Made by a program: the position numbers and the translations under genes
Shown here: piece by piece, positions 17,294 to 25,699 of the stretch
How positions within the stretch are numbered: position 1 is the first letter of the stretch
Layout: each line of letters begins with the position of its first letter
The notes under the pieces: model-generated
Database searches by the model: none
Seen by the model: the letters and a program-made list of their open reading frames with translations, nothing else
What the model was told of the DNA's origin: nothing
Origin: Versatilivorator sp963663845
GTDB lineage: Bacteria; Acidobacteriota; Terriglobia; Versatilivoradales; Versatilivoraceae
NCBI GenBank assembly: GCA_963663845.2
Contig: OY760650.2
Coordinates: 372,001 to 436,000 of the forward strand
Length of the DNA stretch: 64,000 bases
Direction: 5' to 3'

Positions 17294-19468
17294 TCACCGG
17301 CCGTCGCCGGTCCGCACGTGGAGCGCGTGGAGCTGAGGCGTCCCCCGGCCCCGGGTCATTCTCAACCGCACCCGAAGCGGGCCGGACGTTTCCGGTAGCC
17401 GCGCGCCCCCGGCTCGCCAGCGCAAGGGCACCTCGTAGCCGTCCCGCTCGATGGCCACCGACCGCGCCAGGCCAAAGCCTTCCAGGGGGGACTGGCGCAC
17501 TCCGTCCAGCAGCTCGGCTTCCAGGCGCGCGCCCCCCGAGAGCCCGCTGACATTGACGGTGAGCCGGTGGCGGCCCCATGTCGGCCCCGGAGGCTTCAGC
17601 GGCAACGAAGTCATCTCCCCGAACTCCCGGCCGGCTTCCAGGGCCAGTCCGTAGAGGCGGTGACGCCCTACCTTGGCCAGCCCGATGCTGCCTTCGGAAC
17701 TGTAGTAGACCCACCACTCGCTTCCGACCTCGAGAACACTGGAAATCCGGGGCACCCCCTGCTCCCAGGGCTGACCACCGGGTTCGAGCTGGATGCGGCG
17801 GGAGGTCCACAACCCGAATCCGATATTCTCCTTCTCCTCCGGCTCGGTCGCCCAACCGGTGAACCGCATGCGATAACCTCCCCCGTCGGGCTCGTGGTGT
17901 CCCACAAAGGCCCACCAGTAACTGTCCTCTTTCAGGACTACCGCGGCGGCATGGAGGGTGCTGTTGCGAGGAACGTCGTCGAAAGCATAGTGGCGGGCAT
18001 TGTGGGGTGCGCGCACGAACCTCCGGCCGTCGGGCGAAGTGGCCACGTCCACAATGAAGCCGTGGGGGCCCTGAGTGTGCAGGAACATCAGGTAGCGCCG
18101 ATCGGGCGGGGCTGCTTCGTCCCGGATCGCCTCCACCGGCAACTCGTACTCGTTGGAGTTGAGGCCGGGTTGGAGCGAAAAGCAGATATTGGTCTCCCGC
18201 CCCCCGAACCGCACCAGGCCCAGGTCCGGCTTGCTCCAACGAATCCCGTCGCTAGATTCCGCATAGCCGGCTCTTCCCTGCTGCAGCCGGTCCACGTATC
18301 CCCCATACCACATCCTGAACCGGTTGCCTTCCTTGAGCACGCCGGCCGCGCCCAGGCTGCCCGCGTCCCAGGAGCCCGGAGGCCCCGTGTTCAGCACCGG
18401 GGTGGCCGGGGTCACTTTCCAGTCGGTCCCGTTCCTGGAGAAGGCATGGTAGAGAGCGAAAGTGACCCTGCCGATGGCCTGGCTCATTCGGTTCACGCCG
18501 TTGAAATACATGCGGAACCCCTCACCGTCCCGGATCACCTCGGCATTGAAACCACCCGAGCCTCGGCCCGAGGGATCGGGGACGGCGGCCTTGTCCAGGA
18601 CCGGATTGCCGGCAAAGCGGGTGAGGGGGTTCTCCACCATGCGAGCCCCCCGCAGCTCCCAGTCCAGGTCCAGCAGCACCGGGAGAGAGGTTCGACCGGT
18701 GGCCGGAGCCCGGGTCGAGAGCTCGAACCCATCGATGTCGAGCTCCTGGCCCGGGTGGCGGCTCTCCAGGAAGACATGGTCCGTCTCTCCGGGGGTTTCC
18801 GGCACCAACTGCTGCACGGAACCATGGCGTCCATTCTGTTCCCGGGCGATCTTGTCCCTCTGGGCGCCGGTGATGGGCTGCTTCAAGTCCATCAGGTAGC
18901 GCCCGTCGCAGTAGATCCGAGCCGGGCCGGCGGCATCGGGTATCACCAGGACCCAGGTGTGCCAGTCCCGATGGTCCAGCCCGCGCACCGGGGTTCGTTC
19001 CCGCCAGGGATCGGCCGCGTTCACCAGGATCTGCCAACCCTGGATTCCGAAAGAGATCCCCTGGGTGGGGCAGGCCCCCAGGCTGAAGGCCCAGCTCCCC
19101 AGGGTGCGGCTCTTCAGCCCCAGGGTAAACAGCGTGCGGCCGGCTTCCCCGGTGCAGAGCAGTTTCAGCCGCAGGTAGAGCGGACCTGCCTGCAACTTGG
19201 GGATGGACTTCTGGCAGCGCGAATAGCGGGTGTCGAGACCGGTCCGGAGGCGATGAAAGTGCTGGAAGTCCCGGTGACCGAAGGGATGGATTTCCGAGTC
19301 GGTCCAAAACTGTCTGAACAACTCTCGGCTTCCGGCCGTCCCATAGCGTTGCGGCTCGGCCCAGGACCCGGAACCGCTTTCCTCATCGCCCTCCGGATCA
19401 CATCCGGCGGCCAGCGCCGGCAGCACCGCGGCTGCCGCCAGGAAAGACCTGCGTCCCAAAATTGCCAT
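17294..19468 (-). CDS. Tat lipoprotein with LamG-like and GH43/GH32-like propeller domains
   Basis: 724 aa. The start MAILGRRSFLAAAAVLPALAAGC combines a twin-arginine motif with a lipobox (LAAGC), so export and lipidation are predicted. Residues about 100-260 resemble a concanavalin-type jelly roll (SWAFSLGACPTQ, HTWVLVIPDAAGPARIYCDGRYL). Residues about 290-610 carry propeller-type repeats with FRMYFNGVN, FRMWYGGYVD, RYLMFLHTQG, YWWAFVGHHE and WWVYYSSEG, as in five-bladed GH43/GH32/GH68-like folds. Catalytic acids were not assigned. It lies 114 bp upstream of the enolase-superfamily gene on the same strand. Confidence 0.72.
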   Translation of the reverse strand: MAILGRRSFLAAAAVLPALAAGCDPEGDEESGSGSWAEPQRYGTAGSRELFRQFWTDSEIHPFGHRDFQHFHRLRTGLDTRYSRCQKSIPKLQAGPLYLRLKLLCTGEAGRTLFTLGLKSRTLGSWAFSLGACPTQGISFGIQGWQILVNAADPWRERTPVRGLDHRDWHTWVLVIPDAAGPARIYCDGRYLMDLKQPITGAQRDKIAREQNGRHGSVQQLVPETPGETDHVFLESRHPGQELDIDGFELSTRAPATGRTSLPVLLDLDWELRGARMVENPLTRFAGNPVLDKAAVPDPSGRGSGGFNAEVIRDGEGFRMYFNGVNRMSQAIGRVTFALYHAFSRNGTDWKVTPATPVLNTGPPGSWDAGSLGAAGVLKEGNRFRMWYGGYVDRLQQGRAGYAESSDGIRWSKPDLGLVRFGGRETNICFSLQPGLNSNEYELPVEAIRDEAAPPDRRYLMFLHTQGPHGFIVDVATSPDGRRFVRAPHNARHYAFDDVPRNSTLHAAAVVLKEDSYWWAFVGHHEPDGGGYRMRFTGWATEPEEKENIGFGLWTSRRIQLEPGGQPWEQGVPRISSVLEVGSEWWVYYSSEGSIGLAKVGRHRLYGLALEAGREFGEMTSLPLKPPGPTWGRHRLTVNVSGLSGGARLEAELLDGVRQSPLEGFGLARSVAIERDGYEVPLRWRAGGARLPETSGPLRVRLRMTRGRGTPQLHALHVRTGDGR

Positions 19469-19551
19469 GGAAACCTCCTTGAATGAAACGCCCCTGATTC
19501 GCCTCTCATGAGACGCCCCGACGTCCGGGACGGCAGCGCGGCTAGGTGAAA

Positions 19552-19582
19552 AGTGACTAGTGATTAGTGGTCAGTGGCTAGT
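19552..19582. repeat. Heptad tract, AGTGATT/AGTGGTC type (copy 3, left arm only)
   Basis: Four consecutive 7-mers (AGTGACT, AGTGATT, AGTGGTC, AGTGGCT) lie in the 450-bp gap between the propeller gene and the second DUF1549/1553 gene. The following sequence has GGTTGAGCTTATTG, close to a stretch of copy 2. No inverted right arm is seen here. The rest of the gap (19583-19805) holds a decayed CACATTCGTGTCC-type repeat at about 19685-19735 and no convincing gene. Confidence 0.65.
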
Positions 19583-19805
19583 ATTCTGATCGATTGGTTG
19601 AGCTTATTGCTCGGAAATCCCTTGTTTCACCCTGCATGATCCGCACCGAAGGGCGGGGGCTCGGCTTACCTCAATCAGTCTCTTCATGCACATTCGTGTC
19701 CAGTGGTGGTTCTTCCCGGTCTTTCGTGGATAGAGAGAAAAGGTTTTTCCGACCGTAAGCTAAACCAGGATCCTCCGGCAACCCACGCTCTGCGCCCGTT
19801 TGGAA

Positions 19806-19834
19806 TTGACCGGTCAAGGTCCCTGTTATATATT
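19806..19834 (+). promoter_or_regulatory. Sigma70-like promoter with overlapping palindrome
   Basis: TTGACC at 19806-19811 and TATATT at 19829-19834 are separated by 17 bp, a strong vegetative promoter match in an AT-rich pocket of a GC-rich region. The perfect 12-bp palindrome TTGACCGGTCAA (19806-19817) covers the -35 box and could be an operator. It drives toward the DUF1549/1553-DUF1501 pair, whose first ATG is 85 bp downstream of the -10 box. Confidence 0.6.
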
Positions 19835-19918
19835 TCAACATGAAATTGTAAGTTATAACATCCTGCAAGATCTCCAAATCCTTATGCCATTTGCGGGCAG
19901 TTGGCCCCGGGGGATGCA

Positions 19919-22477
19919 ATGAACCATCTGTTCAGCCATCTCTGCCTTGCCGCAGTTCTCATCCTCTCAGCCCAATCCTGGATCCCCGTCGCGCTCGGCG
20001 CGGATGAGGACATCAGCTTCGACCGGGACATCCGGCCCATCCTGGAGCAGCACTGCCGGAGTTGCCACAGTGCGGAGGCCCATCAGAGCGGACTGGTGGT
20101 CGATACCCTGGAGGCGCTGCTGGAAGGTGGCGCGCTGGATGGACCGGCGGTGATCGCCGGCAACAGCGCCGCCAGCCCCTTGATCTCCAGACTCAAGGGC
20201 GACACCGAGCCGGCAATGCCGATGGACGGCTCCCGGCTGACGGACGGAGAGATCAGCCGGATTGCCGCCTGGATCGACCGGTTGAAGCCGGACGCTGCGG
20301 CCGCGGACCGAGCCAAGGGTGACTCCAGGAGCTGGCCCTGGACCCGGTTGGCCCTGCCCCAGACCCCGAGGGTAGAGAGGCGGCAGTGGGTCCGCAATCC
20401 GGTTGACGCCTTCATCCTGGCTGCCCTGGAAGACAAGGGCATGGAGCCGGCCCCACCGGCATCCCGGCGCGCCTTGCTGAGACGGGTCCACTTCGGACTG
20501 ACCGGTCTGCCGCCCTCTCCTGAAGCCATGGCCGCCTTTCTCGAAGACCCCTCGGAGGACGCCTACCGCGACGCCATCGAGAAGCTGCTGGACGACCCGG
20601 CCTACGGCGAGCGTTGGGGACGGCATTGGCTGGACCTGGTGCGCTACTCCGACACGGTGGGCGAGTCCGTCGACTACCCCCGGCCCCACATGTGGCGCTA
20701 CCGGGACTACGTGGTCCGCGCCTTCAACCGCGACATGCCCTACGACCGCTTCATCCGGCAGCAGCTCGCCGGAGACGCCTACAGAAACTATGGGGCGGAG
20801 GGCAAGATCGCCACCGGGTTCCTGCACCAGTGGGTGTTCGTGCAGCGAGTGGACTCTCCCCAGACCCGACGGGACTACCTCAATGACGTGGTCGGGACCA
20901 CCGGTTCCGTGTTCCTGGGAATGACCCTGGGCTGCGCCCGCTGCCACGACCACAAGTACGATCCCATTCCCACGAAAGACTACTACCGAATGGAGGCCTT
21001 CTTTGCTCCGGTGACGGTCGGCCCTGAAGCCGTGCCCTTCACCCCCTACGAGCTTCCGGAACTCGAACCCGGACGCTGGAAGAAGAAGGCCGAGGACTGG
21101 AAGGACCTGCTGGACCGGCGCAAGGAGGAAGGCGCCAAGTTCAAGGCCGAGCTGGCGGCGCGGGTGGCTCCCCACTACCAGCTCATGGCGCCCCAGGATC
21201 TCAAGGACTGGGTGGTCTCCGATCTGAAACGCACCCCTTTCCCCAAGAGATCCCTCTACACCCAAGAGGACACCGAACGGCTGCGACTGATTTCACGACA
21301 GGGCCAGCGTTTTGCCAACGTCAACAGTCCCGACTACTACAAGGCCATGGCCTTTGTGGCCTCACAGGGGTTTCGCGCCCACACCGCCGGCCCCCCGACC
21401 ACCTACCTGCTGAAAGGGGGCAACTACAAGCTGCGGGGCGAGGCCGTGGAACCGGGCGTGCTGAGCGCCGTCACCGGCCATTCCCGGCCGGTCGACTACA
21501 AGGGTCTGGACATTCGTTCTTCGCGAGGAAGCTCCCGCAAGCTGCTGGCCGAATGGATCGCCAGTCCCGACAACCCCCTGACGGCCCGGGTGATGGTGAA
21601 CCGGATCTGGCAGTACCACTTCGGCCGTGGCCTGGTGTCCACGCCCAGCGACCTGGGCAAGAACGGCGGAGGCACCATCCACCGGGAGTTGCTCGACTGG
21701 CTGGCCTGGCAGTTCGTCCGGAGCGGGTGGAGCATCAAGGAGATGCACCGGATCATCCTGCAGTCCAACGTCTACCGGCAATCCCTGCGGACACCCCACC
21801 TGGAGGCCTACAAGAAGCTGGACAGCGACAACCGCTACCTGTGGCGGCGAAACCCGATCCGATTGGAAGCCGAGATCATGCGGGACAGCGTGCTGGCGGT
21901 CAGCGGACAACTCAATCCCGCCATGGGAGGCCCGCCCTTCTTCCCCGATATCGACGATGCCGTGCAGCGGCGCGCCGGGGTGTGGTGGGAGCCGTCGCCG
22001 CGCTCGGAACGAAGCCGGCGCAGCGTCTATGTGCTGCAGTGCCGGTCCTTGCAACTCCCCATGGTGGCGGTGTTCGACGGCCCCAATATCAACGAGAGCT
22101 GCCCGGTCAGGGACGTCACCACCGTGACCCCCCAGGTCTTCTCCCTGCTCAACAGCAGATTCTCCCACCAGCAGGCCCGCTTCATGGCGGACCGCATCCG
22201 GCGGGAGGCGGGCGACGACCCCCAACGCCAGGTGGAGCACGCCTTCCAACTGGCTTTTCAGAGGCCGCCTTCGGCTCTGGAGCGGGACGAGTGCCTGGCC
22301 TTTCTGAGGGAGCACCAAGTGGAGCCGGACCTCCCCCCCAAGGTGACGCTGCGGGCCATCCGTTTCGGAAACGACCTGGGCGAGTCCCTGGACAGGCAGA
22401 AGGAGCCGGGAGGCGACCGGCTGGCGCGTCTCTGTCTGGTGCTCATCAATATGAACGAGTTCATCTTCCTGGAATGA
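19919..22477 (+). CDS. DUF1549/DUF1553 planctomycete-type cytochrome c protein (copy 2)
   Basis: 852 aa from the ATG at 19919, with GGGGG just upstream and a signal peptide (LCLAAVLILSAQSWIPVALGA). The PSCyt1 heme motif CRSCH is at 46-50, DUF1549 follows (GLTGLPPSPE, RWGRHWLDLVRYSDTVG), the second heme-type motif is CARCHDHKYDP, and DUF1553 ends in NMNEFIFLE exactly as copy 1 does. The two copies align along most of their length. It is the first gene of a plus-strand pair with DUF1501. Confidence 0.92.
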   Translation: MNHLFSHLCLAAVLILSAQSWIPVALGADEDISFDRDIRPILEQHCRSCHSAEAHQSGLVVDTLEALLEGGALDGPAVIAGNSAASPLISRLKGDTEPAMPMDGSRLTDGEISRIAAWIDRLKPDAAAADRAKGDSRSWPWTRLALPQTPRVERRQWVRNPVDAFILAALEDKGMEPAPPASRRALLRRVHFGLTGLPPSPEAMAAFLEDPSEDAYRDAIEKLLDDPAYGERWGRHWLDLVRYSDTVGESVDYPRPHMWRYRDYVVRAFNRDMPYDRFIRQQLAGDAYRNYGAEGKIATGFLHQWVFVQRVDSPQTRRDYLNDVVGTTGSVFLGMTLGCARCHDHKYDPIPTKDYYRMEAFFAPVTVGPEAVPFTPYELPELEPGRWKKKAEDWKDLLDRRKEEGAKFKAELAARVAPHYQLMAPQDLKDWVVSDLKRTPFPKRSLYTQEDTERLRLISRQGQRFANVNSPDYYKAMAFVASQGFRAHTAGPPTTYLLKGGNYKLRGEAVEPGVLSAVTGHSRPVDYKGLDIRSSRGSSRKLLAEWIASPDNPLTARVMVNRIWQYHFGRGLVSTPSDLGKNGGGTIHRELLDWLAWQFVRSGWSIKEMHRIILQSNVYRQSLRTPHLEAYKKLDSDNRYLWRRNPIRLEAEIMRDSVLAVSGQLNPAMGGPPFFPDIDDAVQRRAGVWWEPSPRSERSRRSVYVLQCRSLQLPMVAVFDGPNINESCPVRDVTTVTPQVFSLLNSRFSHQQARFMADRIRREAGDDPQRQVEHAFQLAFQRPPSALERDECLAFLREHQVEPDLPPKVTLRAIRFGNDLGESLDRQKEPGGDRLARLCLVLINMNEFIFLE

Positions 22478-22527
22478 GTTCCGCCTCAACCAGGCGCCCG
22501 GAAAGACAGGAAGCAGGAGGAGCAATC

Positions 22528-23982
22528 ATGGCCAAGAGTGAGTTCGAGGTTTGCTCGCGAGTGGAAAGACCGGACCCGCGCCTGGGAGAGATGGGGCGCA
22601 GGGACTTCCTCTACGGATTCGGCAGAGGCGTGGGGAGTCTGGCGCTCACGTCGCTGCTGTGCCGGGACGGCTGGCTTCAGGCGGCCGAAACGGCCCAGGA
22701 CCCGCTGGCTCCCAAGCAGCCCCACTTCGCCGCCAAGGCCAAGGCCTGCATCTTTCTCTTCATGGAGGGGGCTCCCGGCCAGATGGACACCTTCGACCCC
22801 AAGCCGGCGCTGGCCAAGGTTCACGGCACCCCGGTCACCCGCGTCTACGGCAGCCTGGAAAAGCGGATTTACGTAGGCAGCCCCTTCAAGTTTGCGCGAC
22901 ACGGGCAGTGCGGCATGGAGGTGTCGGAGATCTTCCCCCACCTGGCCACCTGCGTGGACGACATCGCCGTGGTCCGCTCGCTTCACACCGACTCGGAGGC
23001 CCATCCCGGGGCCTGCTTCATGATGAACACCGGCGTCCCCATTCCCGGCAGTCCCTCGGTCGGTTCCTGGGTCATCTACGGGCTCGGCAGCGAGAGCCAG
23101 AACCTGCCCGCCTTCGTGGTTCTGCCCGACCATCGGGGACGAATCTCCGGCGGGGCGGTCAACTACTCCAACGGATATCTTCCGGCCGCCACCCACGGCA
23201 CCCTGCTGAACGCGGTGGGGGCGCCCATCTTCGATCTTCAGCCTCCGCCGGGAGTCACCCGGGAGCAGCAGCAGGCCGACATCGCGCTGCTCAATCGGCT
23301 GAACCGGCCCTACCTGGAGTCCGACCCCGGCAACGAGAACCTGCTGGCCCGCATGAAGAACTACGAGCTGGCCTTCCGCATGCAGTTCGCCGTGCCCGAG
23401 GCGGTGGACATCGACAGCGAGCCCGACAAGATCAAGGAGATGTACGGCCTCAACGACAAGATCAAGGAGCCCATGGCCCGCAGGTGCCTGATGGCCCGCC
23501 GCCTGGTCGAGCGGGGAGTGCGTTACGTCCAGGTCTACTGCGGCGGCTGGGACTCCCACGAGAACATCGCCGAGGAGCACCGCAAGCGGGGCTACGAGAC
23601 CGACCAGCCGGTCACGGCGCTGCTGAAGGACCTGAAGCAGCGGGGGATGCTGGATGAGACCCTGGTGGTGTGGGCCGGGGAATTCGGACGCACCGCCGAC
23701 AACTCCATGGACTTCTTCCGCTCCCATCCCGGCCGCGACCACAACAAGGAGGCCATGGTGGCCTGGATGGCCGGCGGCGGCATCAAGGGCGGGACGGTGG
23801 TGGGCGAGACCGACGAGCTGGGCATCAAGGCGGCCGAGAACGTCTACCACCTGCACGACCTCCACGGCACCATGCTGCACAGCCTGGGTCTGGACGACAT
23901 GCGGCTCACCTACTACCACGCCGGACGCTTCAAGCGCCTGACCGACCTGGGCGGCCGCCTGATCAAGGAGATCGTGTCATAG
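22528..23982 (+). CDS. DUF1501 protein, Tat-exported (copy 2)
   Basis: 484 aa from the ATG at 22528, which has a perfect AGGAGG at 22515-22520; the frame extends far upstream only because of GC bias. The Tat motif GRRDFLYGFGRG is near residue 24. The core shows IFLFMEGAPGQMDTFDPKP, LMARRLVERGVRYVQVYCGGWDSH and VVWAGEFGRTADNS. It is a close paralog of the 7321-8775 protein and lies 50 bp after its DUF1549/1553 partner, so the pair was probably duplicated as a unit. Confidence 0.92.
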   Translation: MAKSEFEVCSRVERPDPRLGEMGRRDFLYGFGRGVGSLALTSLLCRDGWLQAAETAQDPLAPKQPHFAAKAKACIFLFMEGAPGQMDTFDPKPALAKVHGTPVTRVYGSLEKRIYVGSPFKFARHGQCGMEVSEIFPHLATCVDDIAVVRSLHTDSEAHPGACFMMNTGVPIPGSPSVGSWVIYGLGSESQNLPAFVVLPDHRGRISGGAVNYSNGYLPAATHGTLLNAVGAPIFDLQPPPGVTREQQQADIALLNRLNRPYLESDPGNENLLARMKNYELAFRMQFAVPEAVDIDSEPDKIKEMYGLNDKIKEPMARRCLMARRLVERGVRYVQVYCGGWDSHENIAEEHRKRGYETDQPVTALLKDLKQRGMLDETLVVWAGEFGRTADNSMDFFRSHPGRDHNKEAMVAWMAGGGIKGGTVVGETDELGIKAAENVYHLHDLHGTMLHSLGLDDMRLTYYHAGRFKRLTDLGGRLIKEIVS

Positions 23983-24067
23983 CCCTCACCTGTTCTATAA
24001 TGAAATGGAGTCCCAGGCGGAAAAGAAACGCCTGTCAGCCGATGGCTGACGTCAAGCAAGGTGCCCC

Positions 24068-25690
24068 ATGAGAATCCCACGCAATTGGAACCGCTTCCTG
24101 GCCGGCGGTCTGGCCTGCCTTTTCGTTCTCTCGGGATCGGTGCTGTTGGCCGACCGGAAGAAGGACCGGGAGCGCGAGAAGTCGCTCCGCACGGAGACCT
24201 CGGACCGATACCTGAAGAAGTGGATGAAGCAGGACGTCGGCTACATCATCAGCGCGGAAGAGAAGGAAGCCTTCAAGCGCCTGACCACCGACGACGAGCG
24301 CTACCAGTTCATCGAGCAGTTCTGGCTTCGCCGTGACCCGACTCCGGACACCGCGGACAACGAGGCCAAGCTGGAGCACTACCGCCGCATCGCCTTTGCC
24401 AACGAACGCTTCGCCTCGGGAAGACCGGGTTGGGAGACGGACCGGGGGCGGATCTATATCACCTTCGGCCCTCCGGACGAAATCGAGAGGCATTCCGCCG
24501 GCGGCACCTACGACCGCCCGCCCGAGGAGGGGGGCGGACAGACGATAACCTTTCCCTTTGAAGTGTGGCGGTACCGCTATATCGAAGGCAGGGCCCTGGG
24601 AGAGGAGGTCCGGATCGAATTCGTGGACCCCAGCTTCAGCGGGGAGTACCGCCTGGCCTTGAGGTCCAAGGACAAGGATGCCATCTACTACACTCCCCAG
24701 ATCGGCTTGACCACGGCCGAGATGGCGGGCCTGGCCTACAAGGAAGATCGCGACATCATGGGGGGCACGGGGTTTGGCATGGGCGGAAACCTGCGCCCCT
24801 ACCAGCAATTCGACCGGCTGAGGCAGCATGCAGCCCTGACCCGGGCTCCCAAGGTGCGCTTCAAGGACCTGGAAACGGTCATCAACACCAAGCTTTCCTA
24901 CAACCTGCTCCCCTTTCACTTCAGCACCGAGTTCTTCAAGATCACCGAAGACATGGTGCTGACACCCATCACCATCCGCCTCCGCCACCAGGATCTGACC
25001 TTCCAGAACCAGGATGGCGTTGAGCGCGCCCGCGTGAACGTCTTCGGGCGCATCTCGACCATTACGGGACGGGTGGTGGAGGTTTTCGAGGACGTCATTT
25101 CCCAGGACGTGCCCGCCTCCCTGATGAAGGAGGCGCTGGAACGGGACTCGCTCTATCAGAAATCCCTGAACCTGCGCTCCGGAAGATACAAGCTGGAGCT
25201 GGTGCTGAAGGACATTCACAGCGGCAACATCGGGACTCAGTACTTTGGAATGGTGATCCCCCGCTTCCCCGACGACAGCCTGGCCAGCAGCTCCATCATC
25301 CTGGCGGACACCATCCAACCCCTGCCTCCGAAACAGGTGGGGAGCGGCATGTTCGTCATTGGGACCAACAAGGTGCACCCCAACGTGGAAGACCGCTTCG
25401 ACCGGAAAGAGACCATGGGAATCTATTTCCAGGTCTACAACCTGACCGTGGACGACAAGACCCACAAACCGTCAGCTTCGGTTCAATTTGTCCTGAAAAA
25501 GGGTGACAAGGAAATCACCCGCCTGACCAAGACCGAGGAGGACCTCGGGGGGGCCGCCCAGCAGATGACCCTGGAACAGCACCTGGCCCTGGGCGCGCTT
25601 GATCCCGGCAGCTACCAACTGGTGGTGAACGTCACCGACAACCTGGCCAATCGATCTCTCAGCAAGGCGGCCAAGTTCGAGGTCCGCTGA
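24068..25690 (+). CDS. GWxTD domain-containing exported protein
   Basis: 540 aa with a signal peptide (FLAGGLACLFVLSGSVLLA). The GWxTD domain occupies about residues 45-220: TTDDERYQFIEQFWLRRDP, then GWETDRGRIYITFGPPDE and FEVWRYRYIEG. The C-terminal half is beta-rich. GWxTD proteins are common in Acidobacteriota and Bacteroidota envelopes; function is not established. It lies 85 bp downstream of the second DUF1501 gene and may be co-transcribed with that pair. Confidence 0.9.
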   Translation: MRIPRNWNRFLAGGLACLFVLSGSVLLADRKKDREREKSLRTETSDRYLKKWMKQDVGYIISAEEKEAFKRLTTDDERYQFIEQFWLRRDPTPDTADNEAKLEHYRRIAFANERFASGRPGWETDRGRIYITFGPPDEIERHSAGGTYDRPPEEGGGQTITFPFEVWRYRYIEGRALGEEVRIEFVDPSFSGEYRLALRSKDKDAIYYTPQIGLTTAEMAGLAYKEDRDIMGGTGFGMGGNLRPYQQFDRLRQHAALTRAPKVRFKDLETVINTKLSYNLLPFHFSTEFFKITEDMVLTPITIRLRHQDLTFQNQDGVERARVNVFGRISTITGRVVEVFEDVISQDVPASLMKEALERDSLYQKSLNLRSGRYKLELVLKDIHSGNIGTQYFGMVIPRFPDDSLASSSIILADTIQPLPPKQVGSGMFVIGTNKVHPNVEDRFDRKETMGIYFQVYNLTVDDKTHKPSASVQFVLKKGDKEITRLTKTEEDLGGAAQQMTLEQHLALGALDPGSYQLVVNVTDNLANRSLSKAAKFEVR

Positions 25691-25699
25691 GGGTTGCCC

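Noticed and set aside
19671..19919. 82-aa minus-strand frame
   Set aside because: It overlaps the promoter and repeat words of the intergenic region and has no RBS or recognisable domain.
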